A stretch of 64,000 nt of DNA from Allobosea sp. UNC402CLCol. Its GTDB lineage: Bacteria; Pseudomonadota; Alphaproteobacteria; Rhizobiales; Beijerinckiaceae. Location: contig NZ_JQJJ01000009.1 of assembly GCF_000745475.1 (NCBI RefSeq), forward strand, positions 372,001 to 436,000, given 5' to 3'. Position 1 is the first letter of the stretch. Every line of letters starts with the position of its first letter. The notes under the pieces were generated by a model, which saw nothing but the letters and a program-made list of their open reading frames with translations, searched no databases and was not told the origin of the DNA. This document shows positions 55,276-63,344 of the stretch, one piece after another. Made by a program: the position numbers and the translations under genes.

Positions 55276-55303
55276 GCATGGCGCCCCTGCACGGGCGCCA
55301 TGC
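55276..55303 (+). terminator. hairpin after ppdK, probable terminator
   Basis: Perfect 11-bp stem GCATGGCGCCC / GGGCGCCATGC, 6-nt loop, followed only by AATTTG. Strong stem, weak T tract. Confidence 0.6.
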
Positions 55304-55385
55304 AATTTGCTGCGTCGCAGCATGATGGGCGGAGTGCCATAGTACGGTCCTCCGCCCGGTTATCCGGGCCTGTCGGTCCATCATC

Positions 55386-56582
55386 ATGAACGAGACGACT
55401 TCCGGCGCTCCGACCATCGGGGCGGGGCTGACCATTGTCCTGGCCGCGGCCTGCGGCCTGATCGTCGCCAATCTCTACTATGCGCAGCCCCTGGCCGGAC
55501 CCATCGGCGCGACGCTCGGCATGTCGGCGGAGCTGACTGGCCTGATCGTCACCCTGACGCAGATCGGATACGGATTGGGGCTGGTCTTCCTGGTCCCGCT
55601 CGGGGACCTCGTCGAGAACCGGCTGCTGATCGTCACGCTCGTCGTCCTGGCGGCCGTTTCGCTCGGCATGGCCGCCCTGGCCGCCAGCGCGACCGTCTTC
55701 CTCGCCGCTTCGCTCTTGATCGGCATGACCTGCGTCGCCGCGCAGGTCCTCGTGCCGCTTGCGGCCCATATGGCGCCCGAGCAGATTCGCGGCCGGGTCG
55801 TCGGCAATGTCGTGAGCGGCCTGCTGTTCGGCATCATGCTGGCGCGGCCGGTGGCGAGCCTGGTCGCGGACGTTGCGTCCTGGCATGCCGTCTTCGTCCT
55901 CTCGGCCGTGGCGATGTTGGCCCTGGCGGCCTTCCTGTGGTTTCGCCTGCCGCAGCGCCGACCCCATACGCGGCTGGGCTATGGCGAGCTGATCGCGTCC
56001 ATGGGCGCGCTGGTGATGAGCACGCCGGTGCTGCGCCGCCGCGCCGGCTATCAGGCCTGCATGTTTGCCGCCTTCAGCCTGTTCTGGACGGTGACGCCGC
56101 TTTATCTCACCGGTCCGCAGTTCGGCCTGACCCAGCGCGGCGTCGCGCTGTTCGCATTGGCGGGCGTCGCGGGCACGATCGCCTCGCCGATCGCCGGGCG
56201 CCTCGCCGATGCGGGTTGGACGCGCCCGGCGACGGCCTTCGCCCTGATCCTCGCGGCAGGGTCCTTCGCCTTGACCTTCCTCGCCGAGCCGGGCTCGACG
56301 GCGGCCCTGGCCTTGCTGACCATCGCCGCGATCCTGCTCGATTATGGCGTGACGACGGGCCTGGTGCTCGGGCAGCGCGCCATCTTCGCGCTCGGGCAGG
56401 AACAGCGCAGCCGCCTGAACGGTCTTTTCATCGCAAGCTTCTTCATGGGCGGTGCGCTCGGCTCGGCGCTCGGGGGCTGGGCCTTCGCGCATGGCGGCTG
56501 GCCGCTCGCGGGCGCGCTCGGCGCGGCGATGCCGCTGCTGGCGCTGGCCTATTTCGCGACGGAGTTCCGGGCGCGGGATTGA
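55386..56582 (+). CDS. MFS transporter (drug:H+ antiporter-like)
   Basis: 398 residues, 12 membrane segments. N-terminal VANLYYAQPLAGPIGATLGMS and GLVFLVPLGDLVENR (the MFS loop 2-3 motif, with the usual R/K shifted) are typical of YdhP/YtbD-type exporters. Substrate unknown. The annotation is by hydropathy and motif pattern. Followed 44 bases on by a HAD hydrolase gene. Confidence 0.88.
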   Translation: MNETTSGAPTIGAGLTIVLAAACGLIVANLYYAQPLAGPIGATLGMSAELTGLIVTLTQIGYGLGLVFLVPLGDLVENRLLIVTLVVLAAVSLGMAALAASATVFLAASLLIGMTCVAAQVLVPLAAHMAPEQIRGRVVGNVVSGLLFGIMLARPVASLVADVASWHAVFVLSAVAMLALAAFLWFRLPQRRPHTRLGYGELIASMGALVMSTPVLRRRAGYQACMFAAFSLFWTVTPLYLTGPQFGLTQRGVALFALAGVAGTIASPIAGRLADAGWTRPATAFALILAAGSFALTFLAEPGSTAALALLTIAAILLDYGVTTGLVLGQRAIFALGQEQRSRLNGLFIASFFMGGALGSALGGWAFAHGGWPLAGALGAAMPLLALAYFATEFRARD

Positions 56583-56626
56583 TGCGCCCCGCATGTGGGG
56601 CATGATGCCTCGCGAAGGAGCATCGC

Positions 56627-57328
56627 ATGGGCGATCTGACCACCATCGGCTTCGATGCCGACGACACGCTCTGGCAGAACGAGCAGTTCTTCCGCATGAC
56701 GGAGGAGCGCTTCGTCGCTTTGCTCGGCGAGCATGGCGAGGCGGCCGAGATTTCCGGCCGCCTGCTCGAGGCGGAGAAGCGCAACCTTGGCTTCTACGGC
56801 TTCGGCATCAAGGGCTTCGTGCTCTCGATGGTCGAGACGGCGATCGAGATCACCAGGGGGCAGGTTCCGGCCGCCGTGATCGGCGAGATCCTCGCCGCCG
56901 GGCGCGAGATGGCGGCGCATCCGGTCGAGACGCTGCCGCATGTCCGGGACACGCTCGAAGCGCTGTCGGGCGACTACCGGCTGGTGCTGATCACCAAGGG
57001 CGATCTCTTCGACCAGGAGCGCAAGCTTGCCCAGTCCGGCCTCGGCGATTTCTTTCACGCGGTCGAGATCGTCAGCGACAAGAAAGCCACCACCTATGAA
57101 CGCATCTTCGCGCGCCATGGCGATGGGGCAGGGCGGGCGATGATGGTCGGCAACTCGCTGAAGTCGGACATCCTGCCGGCGCTGGAGGCCGGCTCATGGG
57201 CGGTGCATGTTCCGCATGAGCTGACCTGGGTGCTGGAGCATGCCGAGGAGCCCGTCGGGCACGGGCGTTATCGCACGATACCGCATCTCGGCCCTTTGCG
57301 CGGCCTCGTCACGCAGCTCGCGCGGTAG
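56627..57328 (+). CDS. HAD-superfamily hydrolase
   Basis: 233 residues. Motif I GFDADDTLW with nucleophile D10 and acid/base D12; motif II LVLITKGD; motif III Lys in SDKKATTY; motif IV region VGNSLKSDILPALEAG. A helical cap sits between motifs I and II (type C1). Likely a small-molecule phosphatase; substrate unknown. AAGGAG precedes the start. Confidence 0.9.
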   Translation: MGDLTTIGFDADDTLWQNEQFFRMTEERFVALLGEHGEAAEISGRLLEAEKRNLGFYGFGIKGFVLSMVETAIEITRGQVPAAVIGEILAAGREMAAHPVETLPHVRDTLEALSGDYRLVLITKGDLFDQERKLAQSGLGDFFHAVEIVSDKKATTYERIFARHGDGAGRAMMVGNSLKSDILPALEAGSWAVHVPHELTWVLEHAEEPVGHGRYRTIPHLGPLRGLVTQLAR

Positions 57329-57345
57329 CCGTTCGCCATCGGCCT

Positions 57346-57840
57346 TCACTCGACCCAAAGGCCATGCCTACGGTGCCACTCCTCGATCGATTCCTCCGGA
57401 TAGCCTTCGAAGCTCAGGTCGTTCTCCGCGATATCCGGGTCGATCCAGCCGGCCTTGAAGCGCAGCATGATATGGGTCTTCTCGGGAGCGCGTGGCAGAT
57501 GGCTGTCGATCGCCGAGGCGAAGGGATGCAGCAGATCCGGCCAGCGCGGATCGAACAGCCACAGCGCCGTCCCGCAGGACTTGCAGAAGTGGCGCCGCGC
57601 TTGCGATCGTTCGCAGGTGCCGTCGTCGTCGCGTATCTCGGCGCTGAAGCTGCCGACGCTGTCTTGGCCCTCGACCTTCAGCGTCGCGGCCTCGGCTGAC
57701 AGGTTGATCGCGAAGCCGCCTCCGCCTGCCGTCTTGCGGCAAATCGAGCAGTAGCAGAGTTGATACGGGACGGGCGCATGGCTCTCGACCGAGAAGTGAA
57801 CCGCCCCGCAGCGGCATGAGCCCTTCAGCGTGATCGGCAT
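57346..57840 (-). CDS. GFA (glutathione-dependent formaldehyde-activating enzyme-like) family protein
   Basis: 164 residues from the ATG at 57840, AGGGAGG eight bases upstream. Zinc-binding Cys pairs in GSCRCGAVHF, CYCSICRKTAGGGG and HFCKSCGTALW define the CENP-V/GFA fold. True Gfa adds formaldehyde to glutathione, but most family members have no proven activity. Converges with the HAD gene. Confidence 0.9.
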   Translation of the reverse strand: MPITLKGSCRCGAVHFSVESHAPVPYQLCYCSICRKTAGGGGFAINLSAEAATLKVEGQDSVGSFSAEIRDDDGTCERSQARRHFCKSCGTALWLFDPRWPDLLHPFASAIDSHLPRAPEKTHIMLRFKAGWIDPDIAENDLSFEGYPEESIEEWHRRHGLWVE

Positions 57841-57921
57841 GACGTAGCCTCCCTTTGCCTGTCCAACACCGGCTTTCGCCGCGTGTTCCGCGATGCCCAC
57901 GGGCGCCTTGCTGGACCTGGC

Positions 57922-57950
57922 TTGCATTTCGTGCTATCGCCACCGATGTA
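57922..57950 (+). promoter_or_regulatory. weak candidate cspA promoter
   Basis: TTGCAT at 57922-57927, 17-base spacer, GATGTA at 57945-57950. If used, the cspA 5' UTR would be about 157 bases, a length typical of cold-shock genes. Confidence 0.35.
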
Positions 57951-58113
57951 AGACGAGATGCGGCCGGGTTCTGGCCACTCCTCCGCTTGGCGGCTTGTCC
58001 GGTGGCGGTTACGAATCAGATCCACCACACATCGCTACAAGGCCATGGCGAGGCGTCCGCGCGTCCGTCGTGTCATACCGATAGACGCGGATCTGAACGT
58101 AAGGACTAACACT

Positions 58114-58323
58114 ATGAACAAGGGCACCGTGAAGTGGTTCAACGCCACCAAGGGCTACGGCTTCATCACCCCTGAGAACGGCGGCCAGGACGTTTTCGTC
58201 CACATCTCCGCCGTCGAGCGTGCCGGCCTGCGCGAGCTGCGCGAAGGCCAGGTCGTCTCCTTCGAGATGGTCGCCGATCGCAAGACGGGCAAGACCTCGG
58301 CCGGCAACCTCGTCGCCGAGTAA
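58114..58323 (+). CDS. cspA: cold-shock protein, CspA family
   Basis: 69 residues, [38 protein letters not shown]; both RNA-binding motifs (KGYGFITP and DVFVHIS) are intact. Single-strand nucleic-acid chaperone that melts mRNA structure. AAGGA before the start. A DEAD-box helicase and an IF-1 paralogue follow, all cold-adaptation functions. Confidence 0.96.
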   Translation: MNKGTVKWFNATKGYGFITPENGGQDVFVHISAVERAGLRELREGQVVSFEMVADRKTGKTSAGNLVAE

Positions 58324-58333
58324 TAATCGAATC

Positions 58334-58361
58334 GACCGGGTGGGCGTTCGCCCGCCCGGTC
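58334..58361 (+). terminator. hairpin after cspA
   Basis: 12-bp stem GACCGGGTGGGC / GCCCGCCCGGTC (one T-G) with a GTTC loop, but no T tract; partial terminator or mRNA stabiliser. Confidence 0.55.
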
Positions 58362-58459
58362 CACAATAAACCTGCCGGCGCTGTGGCTAGCGGTTCGCCG
58401 GTGGGACCGATTCTCTGATATCCAGGCCGGATACGGGCCGACGGCGCAGCCGAAACCAC

Positions 58460-59983
58460 ATGCGCCCCCCGTCATCACGGCGTCCAGAAAGCTTTTTCTT
58501 GACTAAATTCGCTGATCTCGGCCTCGCCGAGCCGCTTCTCAAGGCGCTCGCGGCCGAGAGCTATGAAACGCCCACGCCGATCCAGGCGCAGGCGATCCCC
58601 CACATTCTGAAGGGCCGCGACCTGCTCGGCGCCGCCCAGACCGGCACCGGAAAGACCGCTGCCTTCTCGCTTCCGATGCTGCACCGCCTGCTCGGCAAGC
58701 CGCGCCAGATGCCGCAGCGTGCGGTGCGCGTGCTGATCCTCTCGCCGACGCGTGAGCTCGCCGCCCAGATCGAAGCCTCGATCCGCACCTATGCGCAGTT
58801 CACCACGCTGCGTTCGACCGTGATCTTCGGCGGCGTTCCGGTCGGCAAGCAGATCCGCGCGCTCGGTGACAAGATCGACATCCTCGTCGCCACGCCCGGC
58901 CGTCTGCTCGACCTCGTCGACCAGCGCGCCGTCTCGCTGCGCGAGATCGAGTTCCTCGTCCTCGACGAGGCCGACCAGATGCTCGACCTCGGCTTCATCC
59001 ATGCGCTGCGCCGCATCGCGACGCTGATCCCGAAGGAGCGCCAGACGCTGCTCTTCTCGGCGACCATGCCGAAGCCGATCCGCGACATCGCCTCCGCCTA
59101 CCTCACCGACCCGGTCGAGGTCGCGGTGACGCCGGTCGCGACGACCGCCGAGAAGATCGACCAGCGCGTCATCTTCACCGAGCCCGGCGACAAGCCTGCG
59201 CTGCTGGCGAAGACGCTGTCCGTGCCGGAGATGGAGCGCGCCATCGTCTTCACCCGCACCAAGCATGGCGCCGACAAGGTCGTGCGCCAGCTCGAGCAGT
59301 CGGGTATCGAGGCGGCGGCGATCCACGGCAACAAGAGCCAGGGCCAGCGCGAGCGCGCCCTCGGCGCCTTCCGCAACGGTAGCTTGCGCATCCTCGTCGC
59401 TACCGACATCGCCGCACGTGGCATCGATGTCGACGGCGTCAGCCATGTCGTGAACTACGACCTGCCGAACGTGCCTGAGAGCTATGTCCACCGCATCGGC
59501 CGCACGGCACGCGCTGGCGCTTCCGGCGTTGCGATTGCCTTCTGTACACCGGAAGAGCGCGGCGATTTCGCGGCCATCGAGAAGCTGACCGGCGTCAAGC
59601 CGACGCCGATCGGCGAGGTGCCGTATTGGGACGGTCGCACGCCCAAGAAGCCGGCGCAGAATCGCGGCGGCCGCAGCCAGCAGCAGGCCCGCCCGCAAGG
59701 GCAGGGCAGGCCGCAGGGACAGGCCAAGCGGGCGGACGGCAAGCGCTCCGACCAGGGCGGCCACCGCAACCATGCCGGCGGCGCGCCGCGGCAGGAGCGC
59801 CAGGATCGTCCGGAGCAGCGGCAGGAGCATCGCCCCCGCACGGGCGAGCGGCAGCAGCGTCCTGAGCAGATGCAGCAACGAAAAGAAGCGACTTCCGCGA
59901 AAGAAGGGCTTGGCGGCGTCGCGTTCTTGCAGCAAAGAACACAGCAACCACGCACCGACGGCGCCCGGCGGCGCGCGCGCTGA
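58460..59983 (+). CDS. DEAD-box ATP-dependent RNA helicase (RhlE-like)
   Basis: 507 residues if started at ATG 58460. A TTG at 58499 gives (M)TKFADLGLAEPLL, the usual family N terminus, and is a real alternative; neither has a strong ribosome site. Motifs: Q motif YETPTPIQAQAIP, AQTGTGKT, PTRELA, VLDEADQMLDLGF, SAT, ATDIAARGIDVDGV, HRIGRTARAG. The last about 130 residues are a disordered Arg/Gln/Gly tail that binds RNA. Probably unwinds structured RNA in the cold or in ribosome assembly. Confidence 0.94.
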   Translation: MRPPSSRRPESFFLTKFADLGLAEPLLKALAAESYETPTPIQAQAIPHILKGRDLLGAAQTGTGKTAAFSLPMLHRLLGKPRQMPQRAVRVLILSPTRELAAQIEASIRTYAQFTTLRSTVIFGGVPVGKQIRALGDKIDILVATPGRLLDLVDQRAVSLREIEFLVLDEADQMLDLGFIHALRRIATLIPKERQTLLFSATMPKPIRDIASAYLTDPVEVAVTPVATTAEKIDQRVIFTEPGDKPALLAKTLSVPEMERAIVFTRTKHGADKVVRQLEQSGIEAAAIHGNKSQGQRERALGAFRNGSLRILVATDIAARGIDVDGVSHVVNYDLPNVPESYVHRIGRTARAGASGVAIAFCTPEERGDFAAIEKLTGVKPTPIGEVPYWDGRTPKKPAQNRGGRSQQQARPQGQGRPQGQAKRADGKRSDQGGHRNHAGGAPRQERQDRPEQRQEHRPRTGERQQRPEQMQQRKEATSAKEGLGGVAFLQQRTQQPRTDGARRRAR

Positions 59984-60074
59984 CGCGCGATCGGCCAGAA
60001 CAGGGCGGGCTCATTCGTTATCCTAACGGGACGATGGCCCGCCTTTGCGCCACAGGGCTCACGAAGGACGACAG

Positions 60075-60344
60075 ATGGCGAAAGAAGAACTGCTTGAATT
60101 CGATGGCACCGTGGTCGAGGTGCTTCCCGACGGCAACTACCGGGTCAAGCTCGACAACGACCATGTGATCCTGGCCTATGCGGCCGGCAAGATGAAGAAG
60201 AACCGCATCCGCACCATCGCGGGCGACCGCGTCATCGTCGAGATGTCGCCCTACGATCTCGATCGTGGCCGCATCAACTTCCGCCAGAAGACGGCTGGTC
60301 CCGGGCCGGGCGGCCCGCCGCGCCAGAATTTCCGCCGCCGCTGA
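60075..60344 (+). CDS. infA: translation initiation factor IF-1 paralogue with C-terminal extension
   Basis: 89 residues from the ATG at 60075. S1-fold body [70 protein letters not shown], clearly IF-1, but with an extra Gly/Pro/Arg-rich tail of about 17 residues compared with the 72-residue standard, and several changes at usually fixed positions. It is more likely a second IF-1 than the housekeeping one, which cannot be checked within this window. Downstream of a DEAD-box gene and cspA; IF-1 is cold-induced in E. coli. Confidence 0.88.
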   Translation: MAKEELLEFDGTVVEVLPDGNYRVKLDNDHVILAYAAGKMKKNRIRTIAGDRVIVEMSPYDLDRGRINFRQKTAGPGPGGPPRQNFRRR

Positions 60345-60352
60345 GCGAAGCG

Positions 60353-60619
60353 ATGCGCCTTTCGCGAAACGAGCTTCTCTTCGTCGCGCTGGGCGCCCTT
60401 CTCGGCGCCATTGTCGCCTATGCCGTGAAGGCCGGCCTCGTCGCGCGGGACGGGGCCCTCCCGCCCTTCGCCGTCGTGCTGCTCGGCCTCGGCTTCGTCG
60501 AACTGGTGTTCGGCTATGCTGCGGGCCGCTCGCCTGGCACGCTGGTCGGCATGCCCGCCCGCTTCCTCGCCTTCGTCGTCGGCGTCTGCGTCTTCCTGCT
60601 CGGCGACCGCTACGTCTGA
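60353..60619 (+). CDS. small integral membrane protein
   Basis: 88 residues starting eight bases after infA on the same strand. Three hydrophobic stretches (about 8-27, 39-58, 67-84) with little else; the tail ends LLGDRYV. No recognised family. Probably co-translated with the IF-1 gene. Confidence 0.65.
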   Translation: MRLSRNELLFVALGALLGAIVAYAVKAGLVARDGALPPFAVVLLGLGFVELVFGYAAGRSPGTLVGMPARFLAFVVGVCVFLLGDRYV

Positions 60620-60649
60620 GCGGCTGCGGCTCCGCACCATCCCATCATT

Positions 60650-60753
60650 GTCATTCCGGGCAAGCGAAGCGCAGACCCGGAATCCATCATCGGGCATTGT
60701 GCTTTGTGATGGATTCCGGATCGGCGCCGCTGGCGCGACTTGTCCGGAATGAC
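60650..60753. repeat. dispersed palindromic repeat, family A (diverged)
   Basis: GTCATTCCGGGCAAGC...GACCCGGAATCCATCAT followed by an inverted GATGGATTCCGG...TCCGGAATGACG. Sits after the small membrane protein gene. Confidence 0.7.
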
Positions 60754-60781
60754 GTTGGATCGGGGGCGTAATCCACCCAAG

Positions 60782-60806
60782 AAAAAACCCCGGCCGAGGC
60801 CGGGGT
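60782..60806 (-). terminator. intrinsic terminator of the repeat-protein gene
   Basis: On the minus strand AACCCCGGCC / GGCCGGGGTT with a CTC loop runs into a T6 tract. Confidence 0.9.
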
Positions 60807-60854
60807 TGAAGTGGTCGTTTCCGTGGATAAAGGGTCTGCGTGAAACTCTCTGAT

Positions 60855-60900
60855 GCATCGGCCCGAAAACTGGAATCCGGTTTTCGGACAAGCCGATGCT
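60855..60900. repeat. dispersed palindromic repeat, family C
   Basis: GCATCGGCCCGAAAACTGG then AATCCGGTTTTCGGAC then AGCCGATGC. Same arms as the copy at 31319. Just beyond the 3' end of the repeat-protein gene. Confidence 0.8.
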
Positions 60901-60912
60901 GCGATACCGCGC

Positions 60913-61506
60913 TCAGTAACGGGCGCGGGACCAGTACTGCGAGCCGGGGCTGACCAGGACCTGGCGCTGCCGCGTCTCGTAGACGGCGGGGATCTCCTCC
61001 CGCACGACCTGGGTGGGACGCACCATCACCCTGCGCTGACGCTGCGTGTAGACGGCGGGAACCGTCTCGTATTCGACGGTCGCCGGAGAAACCTCGACGC
61101 GGCGGCTCTGGTAGCCGTATTGCGCGGGCACATCGACCCAGCAGCCGACGGTCCTGCCCCAGGCATCGCGGGTCACTTCCCAGCGGCGCGTGGCGGGCGA
61201 GATCAGCACCTTCTCGGTGACGGTGTCGTAGACCGCGGCGCGGTGACGCGGAATCTGGCGGGCCGGCGCGATCATCACCGTGTCGGTGACGGTCTCGTAT
61301 TCGGCCGGGACGACGTGGCGCTGCACCTGCGGCGGCTGGACCTGATAGGTTTCGTCGACGGTGCCGTAGACCGGCGGCGTGCTGACGAGGTTGTAGCAGG
61401 CGGAGCCGTGGCAACCGCCGGCCTGCGCCGCGCCTGCACCGAGGAGAAGAACGGTCGTGAGCGCCGAGGTGGCGAGGAGCAACCGGGATGAGAGCGAGCG
61501 CGCCAT
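60913..61506 (-). CDS. secreted protein built of six copies of a 23-residue repeat
   Basis: 197 residues. Signal peptide with core LLLATSALTTVLLLGAGAAQA. The mature part repeats the unit (V/I)PAxYxTxxxxVxVxPxx. Unit tyrosines are at 47, 70, 93, 130, 153 and 176 and unit prolines at 58, 81, 104, 141, 164 and 187, giving spacings 23, 23, 37, 23, 23: two triplets separated by a 14-residue insert with W109, W117 and W123. Cysteines 32, 37 and 122. Alternating V/Y/R/E predicts a regular beta structure. Family not recognised; probably periplasmic or surface. It has its own terminator. Confidence 0.8.
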   Translation of the reverse strand: MARSLSSRLLLATSALTTVLLLGAGAAQAGGCHGSACYNLVSTPPVYGTVDETYQVQPPQVQRHVVPAEYETVTDTVMIAPARQIPRHRAAVYDTVTEKVLISPATRRWEVTRDAWGRTVGCWVDVPAQYGYQSRRVEVSPATVEYETVPAVYTQRQRRVMVRPTQVVREEIPAVYETRQRQVLVSPGSQYWSRARY

Positions 61507-61684
61507 GATGGACCTGACCTGTCGGTTCCGGCGTCTGAGCGCCGTTCGTTGGGATCAGGAAGCCAATTTGGCGTGATGAACGCAAGGTAAACGCTAAAAC
61601 AAGGTAAAATTAACCACGTCGCGCGCGCTGGCGACCTTCCTCCCGCCGCTGTTCAGGTCGATGGAATCGCTTGCTTTCCAGCGC

Positions 61685-62986
61685 TCAGGTCTGGCCGGGC
61701 CGGAGCTGGTAGAAGACGTGCTGGCCGATCGTGTCCATCTTCTTCAGCCGCTTCGCCCAGTAGGGGCTGACATAGCGCGCATGGTAATGCGTCGAGGCGC
61801 CGACCTCGGCGAGATAGGTCGTGCCCTCATAGACCTCGCGTGCGATCCGCACCGCATCGCGCCACGGCCCCGGTTCGGTGATGCGCAGCGACTTGCCTTC
61901 GCAGGTGAAGGTGAACTGGCAGGAGAGGTAGCGGTTGCTGTTCTGGTAGACGGTGCCGCAGACGCTGTTCGGATAGAGCCCGCTCTTCACCCGGTTGAGC
62001 ACGACCTGTGCGACGGCGGCCTGCCCCTCCGGCGATTCCGAACGAGCCTCGAAATAGACCGCCTCGGCCAGGCAGCGCTGCTCGCGCGCCATGTTCTCCG
62101 GCACGATCAGCCCGGCATAGCTCTGCCGCTCGCCCGGCGTCGCGAGGCGCAGGTCTCGGGTCGCCGGCGCGGAGGCGAGCGCGATCCGCGCCTCCGGCTG
62201 CTGCGCGCCATGCGCGGGCAGGGCGGGGGGCGTCAGCTCCGCCATGGCGATCGCCGAGCGGGGCGTCGACGAGCTGCGCTGGCTGGGCGAGGGCACCGCA
62301 GGCGAGGAGCCGTCGATGCTTTCGAGATAGAGCTCGGCCTGGCGCGCCGAAGTGATCTTGGGCTTCAGCGAGACCGGCGAGGAATCGGACAGGGCCGGGT
62401 CGGTCAGGCCCTCGTCGATCGCATAGGGCTCGAAACCGCTGGGAGGGCCCTCGACCTCTCCCGCTGCGCGCATCGCATCGAGCGAGAAGCCGCCCGAGAT
62501 CAGCCTGGGCTGGGTGTCGCCGAAGACGACGCGCTCGAGCTCGACGGAGGGGTGCTGGGATAGGCCGGGCCGCAGGCTCGGCAGCATGTCGCCCTTGGCC
62601 GTGCGGTCGACCTCCGGGAAGCTCGCTGCCGTGCGCTTCATGTCCTCGCGCGGCTGGCGCGGATCGACGACGATGCGCCGCTCCGGATCCTCGAAGGAGA
62701 GGCTGGCCTGCACAATGGCCGAGGACAGGGCAAGTCCCGGCAGCCGGAAGGCGCTCTCCGCCACCAGCATCGAGGGGCCTTCCGCCAATGCGGAGGCGGG
62801 GCCGGGATCGATGCGCGGGATCGCGCTGGAAGGCAGGCCGGTCGGCCCGAAATTCTGTCCGGCCGAGGCGGTGAAGGAGACCAGCAATCCGACCGACAGG
62901 GCCCAGGGCGCAGCCGTCACCGCGGCCCATCTGAGCCCCGGCGCCCGCCCGCCTCGCTTCCGCCTGTGAAGACGCAAATGACTCAA
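61685..62986 (-). CDS. SleB-type cell-wall hydrolase (Hydrolase_2 domain)
   Basis: 433 residues from a TTG at 62986 (SHLRLHRRKRGG); no ATG lies near and the choice is uncertain. A basic N terminus and one membrane/signal helix (WALSVGLLVSFTASAG, about 28-43) lead to about 230 residues of low-complexity linker, then the C-terminal Hydrolase_2 domain (about 310-433) with the catalytic Glu in CLAEAVYFEARSESPEGQAAVAQVVLNRV, then YPNSVCGTVYQ, CQFTFTCEG and THYHARYVSPYWA. Such enzymes cleave peptidoglycan; alphaproteobacterial forms act in vegetative cells. A near-match CtrA box is upstream. Confidence 0.88.
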   Translation of the reverse strand: MSHLRLHRRKRGGRAPGLRWAAVTAAPWALSVGLLVSFTASAGQNFGPTGLPSSAIPRIDPGPASALAEGPSMLVAESAFRLPGLALSSAIVQASLSFEDPERRIVVDPRQPREDMKRTAASFPEVDRTAKGDMLPSLRPGLSQHPSVELERVVFGDTQPRLISGGFSLDAMRAAGEVEGPPSGFEPYAIDEGLTDPALSDSSPVSLKPKITSARQAELYLESIDGSSPAVPSPSQRSSSTPRSAIAMAELTPPALPAHGAQQPEARIALASAPATRDLRLATPGERQSYAGLIVPENMAREQRCLAEAVYFEARSESPEGQAAVAQVVLNRVKSGLYPNSVCGTVYQNSNRYLSCQFTFTCEGKSLRITEPGPWRDAVRIAREVYEGTTYLAEVGASTHYHARYVSPYWAKRLKKMDTIGQHVFYQLRPGQT

Positions 62987-63344
62987 AACGACGCACCCGT
63001 CCCGACGATACGGAACGAAAGACCGCCGGCCGGAGCCGCGTCTTCGTTGGAATCCGTTATCGCCTCGGTAAGGTTGAGCGGCAGTTAACGCCGGAGGGTG
63101 TTTTTGGCCGGGCTGGAGCGTCATTGGCGTGCGAGCACCCGGGGCTTGCCTTCGGCGCCCCCCGGCACAGGTTCCGCAAAGCAATTCGCAATGACGACTC
63201 CGGCGGTCCTTTCTGATCGAAAGCTGCTCCGGCGCGGCCGCCGGCCATATCGGTCCGTGATGCCTCGTTTCACGAAAACGCGCTGGTTGCCCCCGGGGCG
63301 AGCCGCTATCGTGTAGTCACACATTCGAGGCTTCGGGGACATTC
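62987..63344. other. divergent region between the hydrolase and MFS genes
   Basis: 358 bases with no gene I can support. It contains TTGA-N7-TTAAC at 63074-63089, one mismatch from the CtrA consensus. No hairpins of note. Confidence 0.5.

Noticed and set aside
60003..60046. GGGCGGGC ... GCCCGCC pairing before the IF-1 gene as a terminator
   Set aside because: The stem is short with a loop of more than 25 bases and only TTT follows, so support is too weak to list it.
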